A stretch of 61,534 nucleotides of DNA, from assembly GCA_017407645.1 (NCBI GenBank), contig JAFQWE010000031.1, positions 1 to 61,534 of the forward strand. Reading direction: 5' to 3'. The position numbers were made by a program, and so were the translations under genes. Below the pieces are notes generated by a model. The model ran no database searches, was not told where the DNA came from, and worked only from the letters and a program-made list of their open reading frames with translations. The DNA is from Clostridia bacterium (GTDB lineage: Bacteria; Bacillota; Clostridia; Oscillospirales; Acutalibacteraceae). Of this stretch, positions 24,757 through 34,052 are shown one piece after another (position 1 is the stretch's first letter; each line of letters opens with the position of its first letter).

Positions 24757-26303
24757 AAAAGGTTCTTATTATCGGTGCAGGTCCTGCAGGACTAACTGCT
24801 GCCTATGAATTGATGGACAAATCAAAGGATTATGAGGTTGTTGTTTTTGAAGAAACCGACTGCTTCGGCGGTATCTCAAGAACTGTTAACTACAAAGGCA
24901 ACCGAATGGATATGGGTGGCCACCGTTTCTTCTCCAAGGTACCTGAGGTTAACGAGTGGTGGGAAAAGATGCTCCCCACTCAAGGTGCTATGCCCTTTGA
25001 CGATATTGCTTTAGGCAGAACTTCCACTGTTGCAGATGGCGGTCCTGACCCCGAAAAAGACGACCGCGTTATGCTTAGAAGAAACCGTCTGTCAAGAATT
25101 TTCTTTAACAACAAATTCTTTGATTACCCTGTTTCATTAAAGTTTGATACCATCAAAAATATGGGCCTTGGCACCACTATTGTTGTAGGCTTCAGCTATC
25201 TTAAATCGGTCTTTCATAAGCGTGAGGAAAAATCCTTGGAGGATTTTTATATTAACCGCTTCGGCAAAAAGCTCTACTCAATGTTTTTTGAAAATTATAC
25301 CGAAAATCTGTGGGGCCGTCATCCCAGCGAAATCTCACCTGAATGGGGCGCACAGCGTGTTAAGGGACTGTCTATAAAGGCTATTCTTAAGGATATTTTC
25401 GGCAAAATTTTTAACAAGAAAAACCGCGTGGTTGAAACCTCTTTGATTGAGGAGTTTGCATATCCCAAGCTTGGTCCAGGTCAGTTGTGGGAGTTAACTG
25501 CCGCCGATTTTGAGGCTATGGGTGGCACCATCATCAAGAACGCCAAGGTTGTTAAGCTTATAAAGGATGAAAACAACCAATTGACAGGCATTGTTTATGA
25601 AAAAGATGGTGAAACCATAACCGTCGAGGGTGATTATGTTATCTCTTCTATGCCTGTTAAGGATTTGGTGCTTGGTATGAACGATGTGCCTGCAGAGTGT
25701 GTAGAAATTGCAGAGGGTCTGCCCTATCGCGATTATATGACTGTTGGTGTGCTTGTTCCTAATTTGCAGCTTAAAAACGAGACTAAAATCAAAACCTTGG
25801 GCAATATTGTGCCTGACAACTGGGTGTATGTTCACGACAGAAGTGTAAAAATGGGTCGTTTCCAGATTTATAACAACTGGTCACCCTATATGGTTAAGGA
25901 TATTGAAAACAACGTTTGGGTAGGTCTTGAGTATTTCTGCAACGAGGGTGACGAAATGTGGTCTATGACCGATGATGAGTTTGCCAAGTTTGCAATCAAG
26001 GAAATGGCAACTATGGGTCTTATCAAAAGTGAGGACGAGGTGCTTGATTCTCACGTTGAGCGTGTTAAGAAGGCATATCCCGCATACTTTGACACCTATG
26101 AGAATATGGATACCCTGCGTGAATACCTTGACTCTATTCCCAACTTGTTCTGTGTAGGCCGTAACGGTCAGCACCGCTACAACAACATTGACCACAGTAT
26201 GTGCACATCTTTTGAGTGCGTAAAGAATATTCTGTCGGGTGAGACAAGCAAGGATAACATCTGGAACGTTAACACCGAAAAGGAATATCACGAAGAAAAA
26301 TAA
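24753..26303 (+). CDS. NAD(P)/FAD-dependent flavoprotein, UDP-galactopyranose-mutase/protoporphyrinogen-oxidase-like
   Basis: A 516-residue flavoprotein. The N-terminal Rossmann fold has [13 protein letters not shown] and EETDCFGG, then MGGHRFFSK, characteristic of UGM-like and amine-oxidase flavoproteins encoded in surface-polysaccharide loci. [12 protein letters not shown] and the C-terminal [14 protein letters not shown] complete the FAD site. Canonical UGM has about 370-390 residues, so this is a longer relative and may be an oxidoreductase rather than a mutase. It overlaps the upstream membrane protein by ATGA and precedes gtrA by 12 bases, so the three are one operon. Confidence 0.85.
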   Translation: MKKVLIIGAGPAGLTAAYELMDKSKDYEVVVFEETDCFGGISRTVNYKGNRMDMGGHRFFSKVPEVNEWWEKMLPTQGAMPFDDIALGRTSTVADGGPDPEKDDRVMLRRNRLSRIFFNNKFFDYPVSLKFDTIKNMGLGTTIVVGFSYLKSVFHKREEKSLEDFYINRFGKKLYSMFFENYTENLWGRHPSEISPEWGAQRVKGLSIKAILKDIFGKIFNKKNRVVETSLIEEFAYPKLGPGQLWELTAADFEAMGGTIIKNAKVVKLIKDENNQLTGIVYEKDGETITVEGDYVISSMPVKDLVLGMNDVPAECVEIAEGLPYRDYMTVGVLVPNLQLKNETKIKTLGNIVPDNWVYVHDRSVKMGRFQIYNNWSPYMVKDIENNVWVGLEYFCNEGDEMWSMTDDEFAKFAIKEMATMGLIKSEDEVLDSHVERVKKAYPAYFDTYENMDTLREYLDSIPNLFCVGRNGQHRYNNIDHSMCTSFECVKNILSGETSKDNIWNVNTEKEYHEEK

Positions 26304-26315
26304 ACGGAGCAAGGT

Positions 26316-26765
26316 ATGAAAGAGTTTTTTGAGTTGCTGAAAAAGCTTGATTTGAAGAGCATTTTTATAACCCCCACCAAAAACGGATTTTTGCAATTTT
26401 TCAGATATTTGTTTGTGGGTGGTATTGCCACAGTTGTTGATTGGGGCATTTTATTTCTTTTGACCGATATTGCAAAGATTCACCATCTTGTGTCGGCAAT
26501 CATATCTTTTATTGCAGGACTTGCGGCAAATTTCATTCTTTCAAAAGCATTGGTGTTTAAGCAAAACGAAGCAAAGGTAAATCCTCTTTGGGAGTTTGTC
26601 AGCTATGCGGTTATCGGTGTGGTTGGTTTGGGCATAACAGAACTGATTATGTTTGTTATAACCGACTGCTTTAATCAGTACTATATGCTGTCGAAGGTGA
26701 TTGCTACTGTTATTGTTCTGGCTTGGAACTATCTTGCAAGAAAAATTATAATTTATAAAGACTGA
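26316..26765 (+). CDS. GtrA-family membrane protein
   Basis: A 149-residue protein with four membrane segments. FFRYLFVGGIATVVDWGILF is the first-segment signature of the GtrA family, and ANFILSKALVFK and WNYLARKIIIYKD are the conserved ends of helices 2 and 4. GtrA proteins are thought to flip or help transfer polyprenyl-phosphate sugars, fitting the operon with the membrane protein and flavoprotein. GGAG lies 8 bases before the ATG. No dedicated GT2 (GtrB) is next to it. Confidence 0.9.
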   Translation: MKEFFELLKKLDLKSIFITPTKNGFLQFFRYLFVGGIATVVDWGILFLLTDIAKIHHLVSAIISFIAGLAANFILSKALVFKQNEAKVNPLWEFVSYAVIGVVGLGITELIMFVITDCFNQYYMLSKVIATVIVLAWNYLARKIIIYKD

Positions 26766-26770
26766 TAATA

Positions 26771-26800
26771 AAACGGTGCTTAAAAAAGTGCCGTTTTATT
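26771..26800 (+). terminator. Terminator after gtrA
   Basis: AAACGGTGCTT pairs with AAGTGCCGTTT (two G-T pairs) around AAAA, followed by TATTAT. Confidence 0.75.
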
Positions 26801-26808
26801 ATAAACTA

Positions 26809-26837
26809 TTGCTTTTTCAAGGATTAGTAGATATAAT
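26809..26837 (+). promoter_or_regulatory. Promoter before the small ORF and EamA gene
   Basis: TTGCTT (26809-26814), 17 bases, TATAAT (26832-26837). It drives the 31-codon frame and probably the transporter gene. Confidence 0.6.
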
Positions 26838-26877
26838 GAACGAAAAGGGTTATTGTGTAAAAACAAAGGTGATAAAA

Positions 26878-26970
26878 ATGAAGCGAATTTTATTGGTGCT
26901 TGCCCAAAATAGATATGATAATGAACTTAGCACAAACTTTTTTCAGTTAAGTTTCTCTTTAATCAAATAA
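26878..26970 (+). CDS. Possible 31-residue peptide or gene remnant
   Basis: AAAGGTGAT lies 4 bases before an ATG that opens 30 codons ending at TAA 26970. The peptide starts MKRILLVLAQNRYDNEL, like the first strand and loop of a Rossmann-type protein such as DJ-1/PfpI, then becomes uninformative (STNFFQLSFSLIK). The frame is open further upstream to an ATG at 26836. It may be a decayed gene start, a leader peptide for the transporter 15 bases downstream, or chance. Confidence 0.3.
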   Translation: MKRILLVLAQNRYDNELSTNFFQLSFSLIK

Positions 26971-26985
26971 ATCAGGAAAATCATT

Positions 26986-27861
26986 ATGAAAAAAACTTAT
27001 TTTTATGCAGGGGTGTCAATCCTGCTTTGGTCAAGCCTTGCAACCGTTTCAAAACTATTGCTTGGCACTATGAACAGTTACAAGGTGCTTTGCATAAGCG
27101 CATTTTTTGCGGCAGTGGCGCTGCTTATCGTTAACCTTTTTACAAAGCGCCTGTCTGTGCTTAAAGCTTACAAATTAAAGGACTACTTAACCATAATTCT
27201 TATTGGGCTTCCCGGCACATTCTTTTATTATGTCTTTTTATATTTAGGTACCGACAGAATGCTTGCCTCACAAGCCTTTATCATCAATTATCTGTGGCCT
27301 ATTATGAGCGTGGTTTTTGCCTGCATTTTGCTTAAAGAAAAGCTGACGATACGCAAAATCATTGCCATTGCAATGTCCTTTTTAGGAGTTATTACCGTTG
27401 CAGGCGGTGAGCTTGCAAGCTTCAATCTGCAAACACTGTTTGGTATGCTGTTTTGCATTGGTGCGGCAGTATCCTACGGACTTTTTACTGCTCTTAACCA
27501 AAAGTGGCACTATGATAAATTTGTGTCACTGATGCTGTCCTTTGTTGCGGCTTTTGGGCTTAGTCTGATTATAAATCTTGCTATGGGTACCAATATGGGC
27601 ATCGGCGCTTTTGAAGCATTAGGACTTGGTTGGAACGGACTTACGGTTATGGCAATTGCAACTGTAACCTGGGCATTAGCGCTTGATTCAGGCAAAACGG
27701 CAAAGGTATCTAACCTTGCTTATATAACCCCCTTTTTATCACTGGTATGGACGGCAATTTTCTTAAAAGAGCCTATAAATCCTTGGTCTGTTTTGGGGCT
27801 TGTTGTAATTGTGCTTGGGATTTTTGTGCAGCTTAAAGAGGGTAAAAAACAAATATCTTAA
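26986..27861 (+). CDS. EamA/DMT-family transporter
   Basis: A 291-residue protein with ten predicted membrane segments in two homologous halves. The first half ends with SLLWPIM-like YLWPIMSVVFA and LLKEKLTIRKIIAIAMSFLG; the second with YITPFLSLVWTAIFLKEPI and GLVVIVLG, the paired EamA signatures. Such exporters move amino acids or metabolites; substrate unknown. AGGA lies 8 bases before the ATG. It follows the 31-codon frame and is monocistronic otherwise. Confidence 0.9.
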   Translation: MKKTYFYAGVSILLWSSLATVSKLLLGTMNSYKVLCISAFFAAVALLIVNLFTKRLSVLKAYKLKDYLTIILIGLPGTFFYYVFLYLGTDRMLASQAFIINYLWPIMSVVFACILLKEKLTIRKIIAIAMSFLGVITVAGGELASFNLQTLFGMLFCIGAAVSYGLFTALNQKWHYDKFVSLMLSFVAAFGLSLIINLAMGTNMGIGAFEALGLGWNGLTVMAIATVTWALALDSGKTAKVSNLAYITPFLSLVWTAIFLKEPINPWSVLGLVVIVLGIFVQLKEGKKQIS

Positions 27862-27990
27862 TTCAAGGTATTTTTGTCCGTATTTAAAGTGGCAATTTGT
27901 TTTATCGGTTGTATAATGTTTTTTGTAAAAACTTTTGATTTTTATGCAATCAAAAGAAAAACGAAAACTTAACGGCAAAGGGGAAGTTTT

Positions 27991-30009
27991 ATGAAACTTA
28001 TTCAGCGTATCGGAGACAACGTAGAGTTGGTTGATTTTTTGTTAAACACCCTTGACAAATATCCTAACTCTTTTACAAACGTGTGGCTAAATACCGCCTA
28101 CGGTTACCCCGCCCAATCGGTGCATTATGAAACGGCAGAGCATTTTGCGGAATATGCAAAAAAATTCCGTGAAAAAGGCGTTACCGTGTCCTTGCAGTTA
28201 AGCAACACTTTGGGCCACGGTCAATATATGATGACCCGCGATTGCTCAGGTCTTGTATACGAGGGCTCCCCCGTTAAAAGGATGGTGGGCGCCAACGGTT
28301 GCACCGCTGAATACGGATTTTGCTGGAATGACGACTTTTTCAAAAACTACCTTGCCGACCACGTAAGATATTACGTAGAAAAGGTTCAGCCCGCTGAAAT
28401 CTGGATTGATGATGACCTGCGTGCACGTAACCACGCCCCCGTTGATTTTGGTTGCTTTTGCGATGACTGTCTTGCCACGTTTAACGCTATGCACGGCTAC
28501 AATTACAATCGCGAGGATTTGGTTAACGAATTTTTGCACGGCGATATAAACGTGCGCGATAATTGGATAAAATTTGTTCGCAAGGGCATGAGCGGTCTTG
28601 CTGAAGTAATCGCTAAGGCGACTCACGAGGGTTGCGCAGACACTGTGGTTTGCCTGCAAAACGGATATAACGGCGGCTACACAGGTTACGGTCACGACTA
28701 TTTGTTTGATACTATGTATAAGGCTACGGGCCACGCACCTATGTACCGTGCAGGCGGCGGCGCGTATCACGCCCACAACCCCAACGAAATGTTGGATAAG
28801 GCTGTTCAGATAGCCTTTGACCACTCCCGTTTGCCCGATTACGTTGTCGAGCGTTGCCCTGAAATAGAAAGCACACCCGACACCGCTTTTGGTAAGGTTG
28901 CTCGCGGTCACGCCTTCGAGACGGCGGCATATCTTGCAGTTGGTGCAACAGGTATGAGTTATGCTATGCTTGGCGCATTACCCGAAAAGCCTGAATTCTT
29001 TCATAAATCCTTTAAGCTGTTTGACGAGCAAAGAGGATATTACGAGCAGTTGGGTGACCTTTCAAGGAAATCCATTGCCGGCGGTATGACCTTTGCTACC
29101 TCTAAAAAGGCGCACTTGCGCAAGTTACCTGAAGACGCTACTTTTGGGTCGTCTTTTAACTATAATTCGGAAGAATATGAATGTGCCAATTTTATGCTCC
29201 GCAACGGTTTTGCAATGAATTATGAAAACGAAAATAGCGGCATATTCCTGCTTCATCCCAACGCCGCCCGTCAGATGCAATATGATGAGTTGGAGTCTCT
29301 TACAAAGAAAAACGTTTTAACCGATGCCGATACGGTTATGTATCTTAAATCCATAGGTATCGACCTTGGTGTTGAGGCAAGAGCGCTTTCAAGTGATGAA
29401 GGAATGGCATCAAGCGAAAACTTTACCAATCACAAATTAAACAAGGGTTACCGCTCTGTTTTCACCGCTTCCTTCTTTTCAGGCGGACTGGCTAACTATT
29501 ACACCATCACCAAGGTGCCCGAAAATGCCGAGATTTTAGGTACCTATAAGATTAAATTCCCAGAGGTAACCTACAATCTGCCTGATGCACCCCACGGCTA
29601 TACCTCGGTTATCATCCACAATGCTCAGGGTGGTAACTGGGCAATTATGGGCTACGGACTTTGGAAGAGCGTTATCCCCTCTTTCCAACGTGACCGCCTG
29701 CTGAACATCATCGATTACATAAGCGGTGACGCACCGGCTGTAAGACCTATCAGTGCCACTCAAGATGTATATTTGCCCAGAGTTTGCAAAGAGACAGGTA
29801 AAACCTTAGCAGTCAGCGTAATAAACTGCACCATTGAGCCTCAGGATGACGTTGAAATCATCATCCGCAATCCTAAATCCGATAAGTTCAGATTTATGTC
29901 ACAGTATGACGGCGAAAAAGAACTTGTTGCTAACAAGGTTGGCAATGATTATATTATAAAACTGCCTGAGATTACCCCTTGGTCAGTAGCAACCGTATTT
30001 TGTGACTGA
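27991..30009 (+). CDS. Uncharacterised TIM-barrel protein, probable glycoside-hydrolase-like
   Basis: A 672-residue cytoplasmic protein (no signal peptide). The N-terminal half reads like a TIM barrel: FTNVWLNTAYG, VSLQLSNTLGHG, AEIWIDDDLRARNH with an acidic strand end, then FGCFCDDCLATFNA, where the CFCDDC cluster recalls the metal or structural cysteines next to the active site of GH42-like and related barrels. VVERCPEIESTPDT may carry a second acidic residue. The C-terminal 200 residues are beta-rich, ending LPEITPWSVATVF as in many glycosidases. GGGGAAG precedes the ATG. It is monocistronic. I cannot assign a family. Confidence 0.75.
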   Translation: MKLIQRIGDNVELVDFLLNTLDKYPNSFTNVWLNTAYGYPAQSVHYETAEHFAEYAKKFREKGVTVSLQLSNTLGHGQYMMTRDCSGLVYEGSPVKRMVGANGCTAEYGFCWNDDFFKNYLADHVRYYVEKVQPAEIWIDDDLRARNHAPVDFGCFCDDCLATFNAMHGYNYNREDLVNEFLHGDINVRDNWIKFVRKGMSGLAEVIAKATHEGCADTVVCLQNGYNGGYTGYGHDYLFDTMYKATGHAPMYRAGGGAYHAHNPNEMLDKAVQIAFDHSRLPDYVVERCPEIESTPDTAFGKVARGHAFETAAYLAVGATGMSYAMLGALPEKPEFFHKSFKLFDEQRGYYEQLGDLSRKSIAGGMTFATSKKAHLRKLPEDATFGSSFNYNSEEYECANFMLRNGFAMNYENENSGIFLLHPNAARQMQYDELESLTKKNVLTDADTVMYLKSIGIDLGVEARALSSDEGMASSENFTNHKLNKGYRSVFTASFFSGGLANYYTITKVPENAEILGTYKIKFPEVTYNLPDAPHGYTSVIIHNAQGGNWAIMGYGLWKSVIPSFQRDRLLNIIDYISGDAPAVRPISATQDVYLPRVCKETGKTLAVSVINCTIEPQDDVEIIIRNPKSDKFRFMSQYDGEKELVANKVGNDYIIKLPEITPWSVATVFCD

Positions 30010-30017
30010 CAAAAAAT

Positions 30018-30053
30018 TATCTCCTTAACTCGCTTGAGTTAAGGAGATTTTTT
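30018..30053. terminator. Strong bidirectional terminator
   Basis: ATCTCCTTAACTC (30019-30031) pairs perfectly with GAGTTAAGGAGAT (30036-30048) around GCTT, with A and T runs outside, between convergent genes. Confidence 0.9.
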
Positions 30054-30055
30054 GT

Positions 30056-32077
30056 TTATTCTTCGTCTATTTTTGCGGTGTCGATTACCTTTTGGGCAAG
30101 CTGTGAGGGCATTTCCTCATACCTTTCAAATGCAAGAGTAAACTCTGCTCTGCCCTGAGTTATAGAGCGCATTGCAGTAGAGAAGTCGTGCATTTCACCC
30201 ATTGGTACCTCTGCCACAACCTCGGTCAGTTTATTGCCCTGAGGATTCATACCCAGCACTCTGCCGCGACGTTTGTTTATATCGCCAATGGCATCACCCA
30301 TCAAGTCGTCAGGCACGATAACGTTCAGTGTGCCGATAGGCTCAAGAAGTACGGGTTTCGCCTGTGGCAAGCCTGTCTTGTATGCGATAGCGGCGGCAGT
30401 CTTGAAGGCCATTTCAGAGGAGTCAACGGGGTGATATGAGCCGTCAACCAGAGTGGCTTTAAGTCCAACAACGGGATAGCCTGCAAGGACACCCTTTACC
30501 GCAGAGTCTCGCAGACCCTTTTCAACTGCGGGGAAGTAATTCTTGGGAACGGCGCCGCCGAAGACCTTTTCTTCAAAGAGCAGGTCAATGCCATCGTATG
30601 GCTCAAACTCAATCCAAACATCGCCAAACTGACCGTGACCGCCCGACTGCTTCTTATGTCTGCCCTGCACCTTAACCTTGCCCTTGATGGCTTCGCGGTA
30701 GGCTACACGAGGCACCTCAAGGCGCATCTCGGCGGCAAACTTGGTCTTTAGTCTGCTTGCGATAACATCAAGATGGGATTCACCCATACCTGACAAAATC
30801 TGTTCGCCCGTTTCTTCGTTAAGAGTAAAGGATACGGTTGGATCTTCTTCTATCATACGGATAAGACCGCTTGCAATCTTTTCTTCGTCACCCTTCTTAA
30901 CGGCGTAAACTGCCATTGAAAGACAAGGATTGGGGTAATCAATACCCTCAAGTGTAACCTTAGCAGAAGCACTGCAAAGTGTATCACCTGTGCGAACGTC
31001 ACCAAGCTTTGCAACTGCGCCGATGTCACCTGCCACAATCTTGTCGGCATCTTCCTGCTTGCCGCCGCGGAGATATACAGGCTTGCCTACGCGAACCTCT
31101 TCCCCTGTGCGTGAGTTAACAAGAGATGCGGATGCGCCGATTGCACCCGACACAACCTTGAACATTGAAAGTTTGCCAACAAATGGGTCGGCTACTGTGC
31201 GGAAAACGATAGCCGCAGTGTCGTTAGACTCTTTATATTCAGGAGAATCGATGGCAGAGGGCATAACGCGAGCAATCATATCAAGAGTAAGATCTATTCC
31301 CTCGCAAATTTGCTGTGCGCCCGCAAAAACAGGGATTATTTCGCCCGAAAGGATACCTGTTTTGAGTCCGCAGATAATTTCTTCAGGGGTGAAGGCTTCG
31401 CCGCCAAAATATTTTTCCATCAAAGCCTCGTCCTGTGAGGCAACTGCTTCGTTAAGCAAATCGAACAAACCGCCGATACCGCTGTCAAGAGGCAGTGGTA
31501 CCTCGTTGCGCTTGCCGTCGGTATACGTATAAGCCTTGCCTGCCACAAGGTCAACGTAGCCTTTTAACTTATCAGCCTCATAGAAGGGCGCGATAACGGG
31601 GCAAATCTGCGCGCCAAAGGCACCTGTCAAACTATTAAGAACTTTATTATAAGCGGCGTGTGCCGAATCTAACTTTCCAATGAAAAAGGCGTGAGGAAGC
31701 CCCTTTTTAACACAAAGGTCGTGTGCCTTTTGTGCGCCAACGTTAAGGCCTGATTTACTTGAAAGAACTATTACTGCACTGTCGGCGGCGCGCACTGCCT
31801 CGTGCATACCTGCCGCAAAATCGAAAAGACCGGGAGCGTCGATAAGATTATACTTACAGTCACCGTACTCCATAGCGCAAACAGAGGTAAAAAGTGATAC
31901 CTTGCGCTTTCTTTCTTCGGCGTCGCTATCCATAAACAAGGTGCCGTCAACCGATTTGCCCATACGCTCAACCATACCGCCAAGCAGCAATGCTGCTTCG
32001 GCAAAGGTGCTCTTGCCACTGCCAGCGTGGCCAAGCAAGGCAATGTTACGGATTTTTTCGGGTGTGTACTGTTTCAT
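30056..32077 (-). CDS. EF-G-like translational GTPase (paralogue)
   Basis: A 673-residue protein with the complete EF-G domain series: GTPase, domain II, and III-V with RVAYREAI and LEPIGTLNVIVPDDLMGDAIGDINKRRGRV. G1 is GHAGSGKS (16-23), not the canonical AHIDAGKT, and G3 is DAPG. The G4 position reads GKLD instead of NKxD. These marks place it in the EF-G-like branch (sometimes called EF-G2) rather than the housekeeping FusA. ATG 32077 has AGG 11 bases away; ATG 32086 would be only 2 bases from it. The role of this branch is not settled. Confidence 0.85.
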   Translation of the reverse strand: MKQYTPEKIRNIALLGHAGSGKSTFAEAALLLGGMVERMGKSVDGTLFMDSDAEERKRKVSLFTSVCAMEYGDCKYNLIDAPGLFDFAAGMHEAVRAADSAVIVLSSKSGLNVGAQKAHDLCVKKGLPHAFFIGKLDSAHAAYNKVLNSLTGAFGAQICPVIAPFYEADKLKGYVDLVAGKAYTYTDGKRNEVPLPLDSGIGGLFDLLNEAVASQDEALMEKYFGGEAFTPEEIICGLKTGILSGEIIPVFAGAQQICEGIDLTLDMIARVMPSAIDSPEYKESNDTAAIVFRTVADPFVGKLSMFKVVSGAIGASASLVNSRTGEEVRVGKPVYLRGGKQEDADKIVAGDIGAVAKLGDVRTGDTLCSASAKVTLEGIDYPNPCLSMAVYAVKKGDEEKIASGLIRMIEEDPTVSFTLNEETGEQILSGMGESHLDVIASRLKTKFAAEMRLEVPRVAYREAIKGKVKVQGRHKKQSGGHGQFGDVWIEFEPYDGIDLLFEEKVFGGAVPKNYFPAVEKGLRDSAVKGVLAGYPVVGLKATLVDGSYHPVDSSEMAFKTAAAIAYKTGLPQAKPVLLEPIGTLNVIVPDDLMGDAIGDINKRRGRVLGMNPQGNKLTEVVAEVPMGEMHDFSTAMRSITQGRAEFTLAFERYEEMPSQLAQKVIDTAKIDEE

Positions 32078-32151
32078 AATAATCATATCCTTTCCGGCTT
32101 TTTAGTTGCCGCTTAAATTTAATTAAGGGTCTGTGCCTTTTGATTGTTAGT

Positions 32152-32180
32152 ATTATAACATATTGCACAAAAGATTTCAA
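32152..32180 (-). promoter_or_regulatory. Promoter of the EF-G-like gene
   Basis: On the minus strand TTGAAA (32180-32175), 17 bases, and an extended -10 TG-T-TATAAT ending at 32152. The leader is about 70 bases. Confidence 0.7.
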
Positions 32181-32237
32181 GATACTTTATAAAATATATG
32201 TGAATTGTGCAAGAAAAGTCGCTTTTTAGTGTAATTA

Positions 32238-32274
32238 TAAAAAAATTACGGTTACTTTAACAAAAGTAACCGTA
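32238..32274 (-). terminator. Terminator of the trpS operon
   Basis: On the minus strand a 12-base-pair stem (TACGGTTACTTT / AAAGTAACCGTA, loop TGTT) is followed by ATTTTTTTATAA. It ends the operon that includes the 176-residue membrane protein. Confidence 0.85.
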
Positions 32275-32308
32275 TAATTTTGTGCAATTTATATGTGGTT
32301 TTTAATAC

Positions 32309-32839
32309 TTACTCATCCCAACGCGCTATATTTTGCACGCGCCTTTTAATTTCGTCTTCCATTGTTTTAACGATATTTAAGCCCTGTTGTTTACGCTTTA
32401 TTGTAGTATTAACAGAGCAAAAACTCAAAGTTAAAAAAATTGCAAAAGAAATCAACATAGCAGGTATAAAAAAAGCGCCTTTAATGAACGCCCACCAAGG
32501 AAATAAGAGCGCTGCAAAAACTAACAACAAGCTTCGTAGCCATAGGTCTGATTTTTTATAAAATGACGTTATTATTACATACGTCTTATTATTGATAGAA
32601 GCAACTTCACCACGTACATAATAAATCTGAAGTATCCCTCTGAAATCTATATGACGTTCAAACATACTGTCGACGCGAATTTTTCCATGTTCAGAGCATT
32701 CAAAATATACCGTCATATCGTTTGTTGAGTTTCGGCACAATCCGTTTTGTTCACGCAAACATTGTATAGTTTCAGAAACGCTTTTATTAACCTCTATATA
32801 TTCTTCGTTAAGAATATGGCGGAATATTGATTTTTTCAT
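32309..32839 (-). CDS. Membrane protein of unknown function
   Basis: A 176-residue protein. The N-terminal 95 residues are soluble with predicted beta strands (MTVYFECSEHG, ILQIYYVRGEV, TYVIITSFY). Two membrane segments follow at about 100-120 and 122-143, and a basic tail ends with KTMEDEIKRRVQNIAR. ATG 32839 is 6 bases from AAAGGTG; a TTG just before it is not needed. It is the last gene of the aminotransferase-trpS operon, 15 bases after the 65-residue protein. I do not recognise the family. Confidence 0.75.
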   Translation of the reverse strand: MKKSIFRHILNEEYIEVNKSVSETIQCLREQNGLCRNSTNDMTVYFECSEHGKIRVDSMFERHIDFRGILQIYYVRGEVASINNKTYVIITSFYKKSDLWLRSLLLVFAALLFPWWAFIKGAFFIPAMLISFAIFLTLSFCSVNTTIKRKQQGLNIVKTMEDEIKRRVQNIARWDE

Positions 32840-32854
32840 CAATTCACCTTTGTC

Positions 32855-33052
32855 TTAATCCTTTTTTAAGTACCACAACAGATTGACGGCGGTCAGCAGC
32901 GCGAAAAAGAGGACTAAACTTAACACAAGGTAGAGTTGATGCTCCTTTTCACCCGGCATACTGAACATACGCCACATAAGTGCAATCACGCCCACTGATG
33001 CGGCAATACGCACGCCAAACCAAATATTGTGCTTTAAATTACCTTTTTTCAT
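32855..33052 (-). CDS. Small two-segment membrane protein
   Basis: A 65-residue protein: basic start MKKGNLKHN, a membrane segment (10-28), a short polar loop MPGEKEHQ and a second segment (38-60) ending WYLKKD. Its ATG is 1 base after the trpS stop, with only a weak ribosome site, so it is probably translated by coupling. No family recognised. Confidence 0.7.
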   Translation of the reverse strand: MKKGNLKHNIWFGVRIAASVGVIALMWRMFSMPGEKEHQLYLVLSLVLFFALLTAVNLLWYLKKD

Positions 33053-33053
33053 A

Positions 33054-34052
33054 TTACACGTAACCGATTTTGCGCATTACCTTTGCCACAGTCTTGCGGG
33101 CAATATGACGGGCGCTGTCGGCACCCTTGGCATACAATTCTTCAAGATATGCCTTGTCGGTAATAATCTGATTATATCTTTCCTGAACAGGACGCAAGGT
33201 TTCAACAATTGCCTCGCCGACGGCTGCCTTGAAATCGCCGTAGCCCTTGCCTGCAAACTCTGCCTCAATCTGCTCATAGGTGGCGCCTGTGCAAGCAGAA
33301 TAAATGCTCATCAGGTTGTTAACGCCCTCCTTACCCTCGCCGTAGCGGACACAAGCCTCGCTATCGGTAACGGCACGCTTAACCTTGCGAATAATATCGT
33401 CAGGCTTATCAAGAATGGCAATCCAAGAGTTAACATTCTCGTCTGATTTAGACATCTTTTTGGTGGGGTCCTGCAAGCTCATAACGCGAGCGCACACCTT
33501 GGGAATGTAAGGCTCAGGAATGGTAAATGTGGGTGAATAGGTCATATTGAAGCGCTCGGCAATGTTGCGAGTCAGTTCAAGATGCTGTTTTTGGTCCTGA
33601 CCGATGGGCACCAAGTCGGCTTGGTAAAGCAGAATATCTGCCGCCATAAGTGTAGGATATGTAAAAAGGCCTGCATTGATGTTGTCGGCGTGCTTTTGTG
33701 ACTTGTCCTTAAACTGAGTCATACGCTGAAGCTCGCCGTACTGGGTGTAGCAGTTAAGCAGCCAAGCAAGCTGAGAATGCTCTGCAACGTGGGACTGCAA
33801 AAATACAGGGCTTTTTTCGGGGTCAACGCCAACTGCCAAAAGCAGTGCAAAGGTAGAGCGGATTTGCTCGCGGAGTTTTGCAGGCTCCTGCCTTACGGTG
33901 ATGGCGTGCAAATCGGCAACGGCATAAAGGCAGTCAAACTCGTCTTGCATTAAAGTCCAGTTTTTAAGGGCGCCCAAATAGTTACCCAAAGTAAGCATAC
34001 CGCTGGGCTGTATGGCGCTGAATACTCTTTTTTTAGTTTCTACGTTTTCCAT
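33054..34052 (-). CDS. trpS: Tryptophanyl-tRNA synthetase
   Basis: A 332-residue class I synthetase, the normal bacterial length. It charges tRNA-Trp with tryptophan and ATP. The HIGH-like motif sits in SGMLTLGNYLGA (residues 18-29), and KKMSKSDEN (about 203-211) is the KMSKS motif. DILLYQADLVPIGQDQKQH binds tryptophan. Its ATG shares a base with the upstream stop (TAATG), so it is coupled to the aminotransferase gene. I see no T-box upstream of this operon. Confidence 0.96.
   Translation of the reverse strand: MENVETKKRVFSAIQPSGMLTLGNYLGALKNWTLMQDEFDCLYAVADLHAITVRQEPAKLREQIRSTFALLLAVGVDPEKSPVFLQSHVAEHSQLAWLLNCYTQYGELQRMTQFKDKSQKHADNINAGLFTYPTLMAADILLYQADLVPIGQDQKQHLELTRNIAERFNMTYSPTFTIPEPYIPKVCARVMSLQDPTKKMSKSDENVNSWIAILDKPDDIIRKVKRAVTDSEACVRYGEGKEGVNNLMSIYSACTGATYEQIEAEFAGKGYGDFKAAVGEAIVETLRPVQERYNQIITDKAYLEELYAKGADSARHIARKTVAKVMRKIGYV

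Noticed and set aside
26776-26877. Longer version of the small frame before the EamA gene
   Set aside because: Its first part is the gtrA terminator and the promoter; only the 26878 start has a ribosome site.
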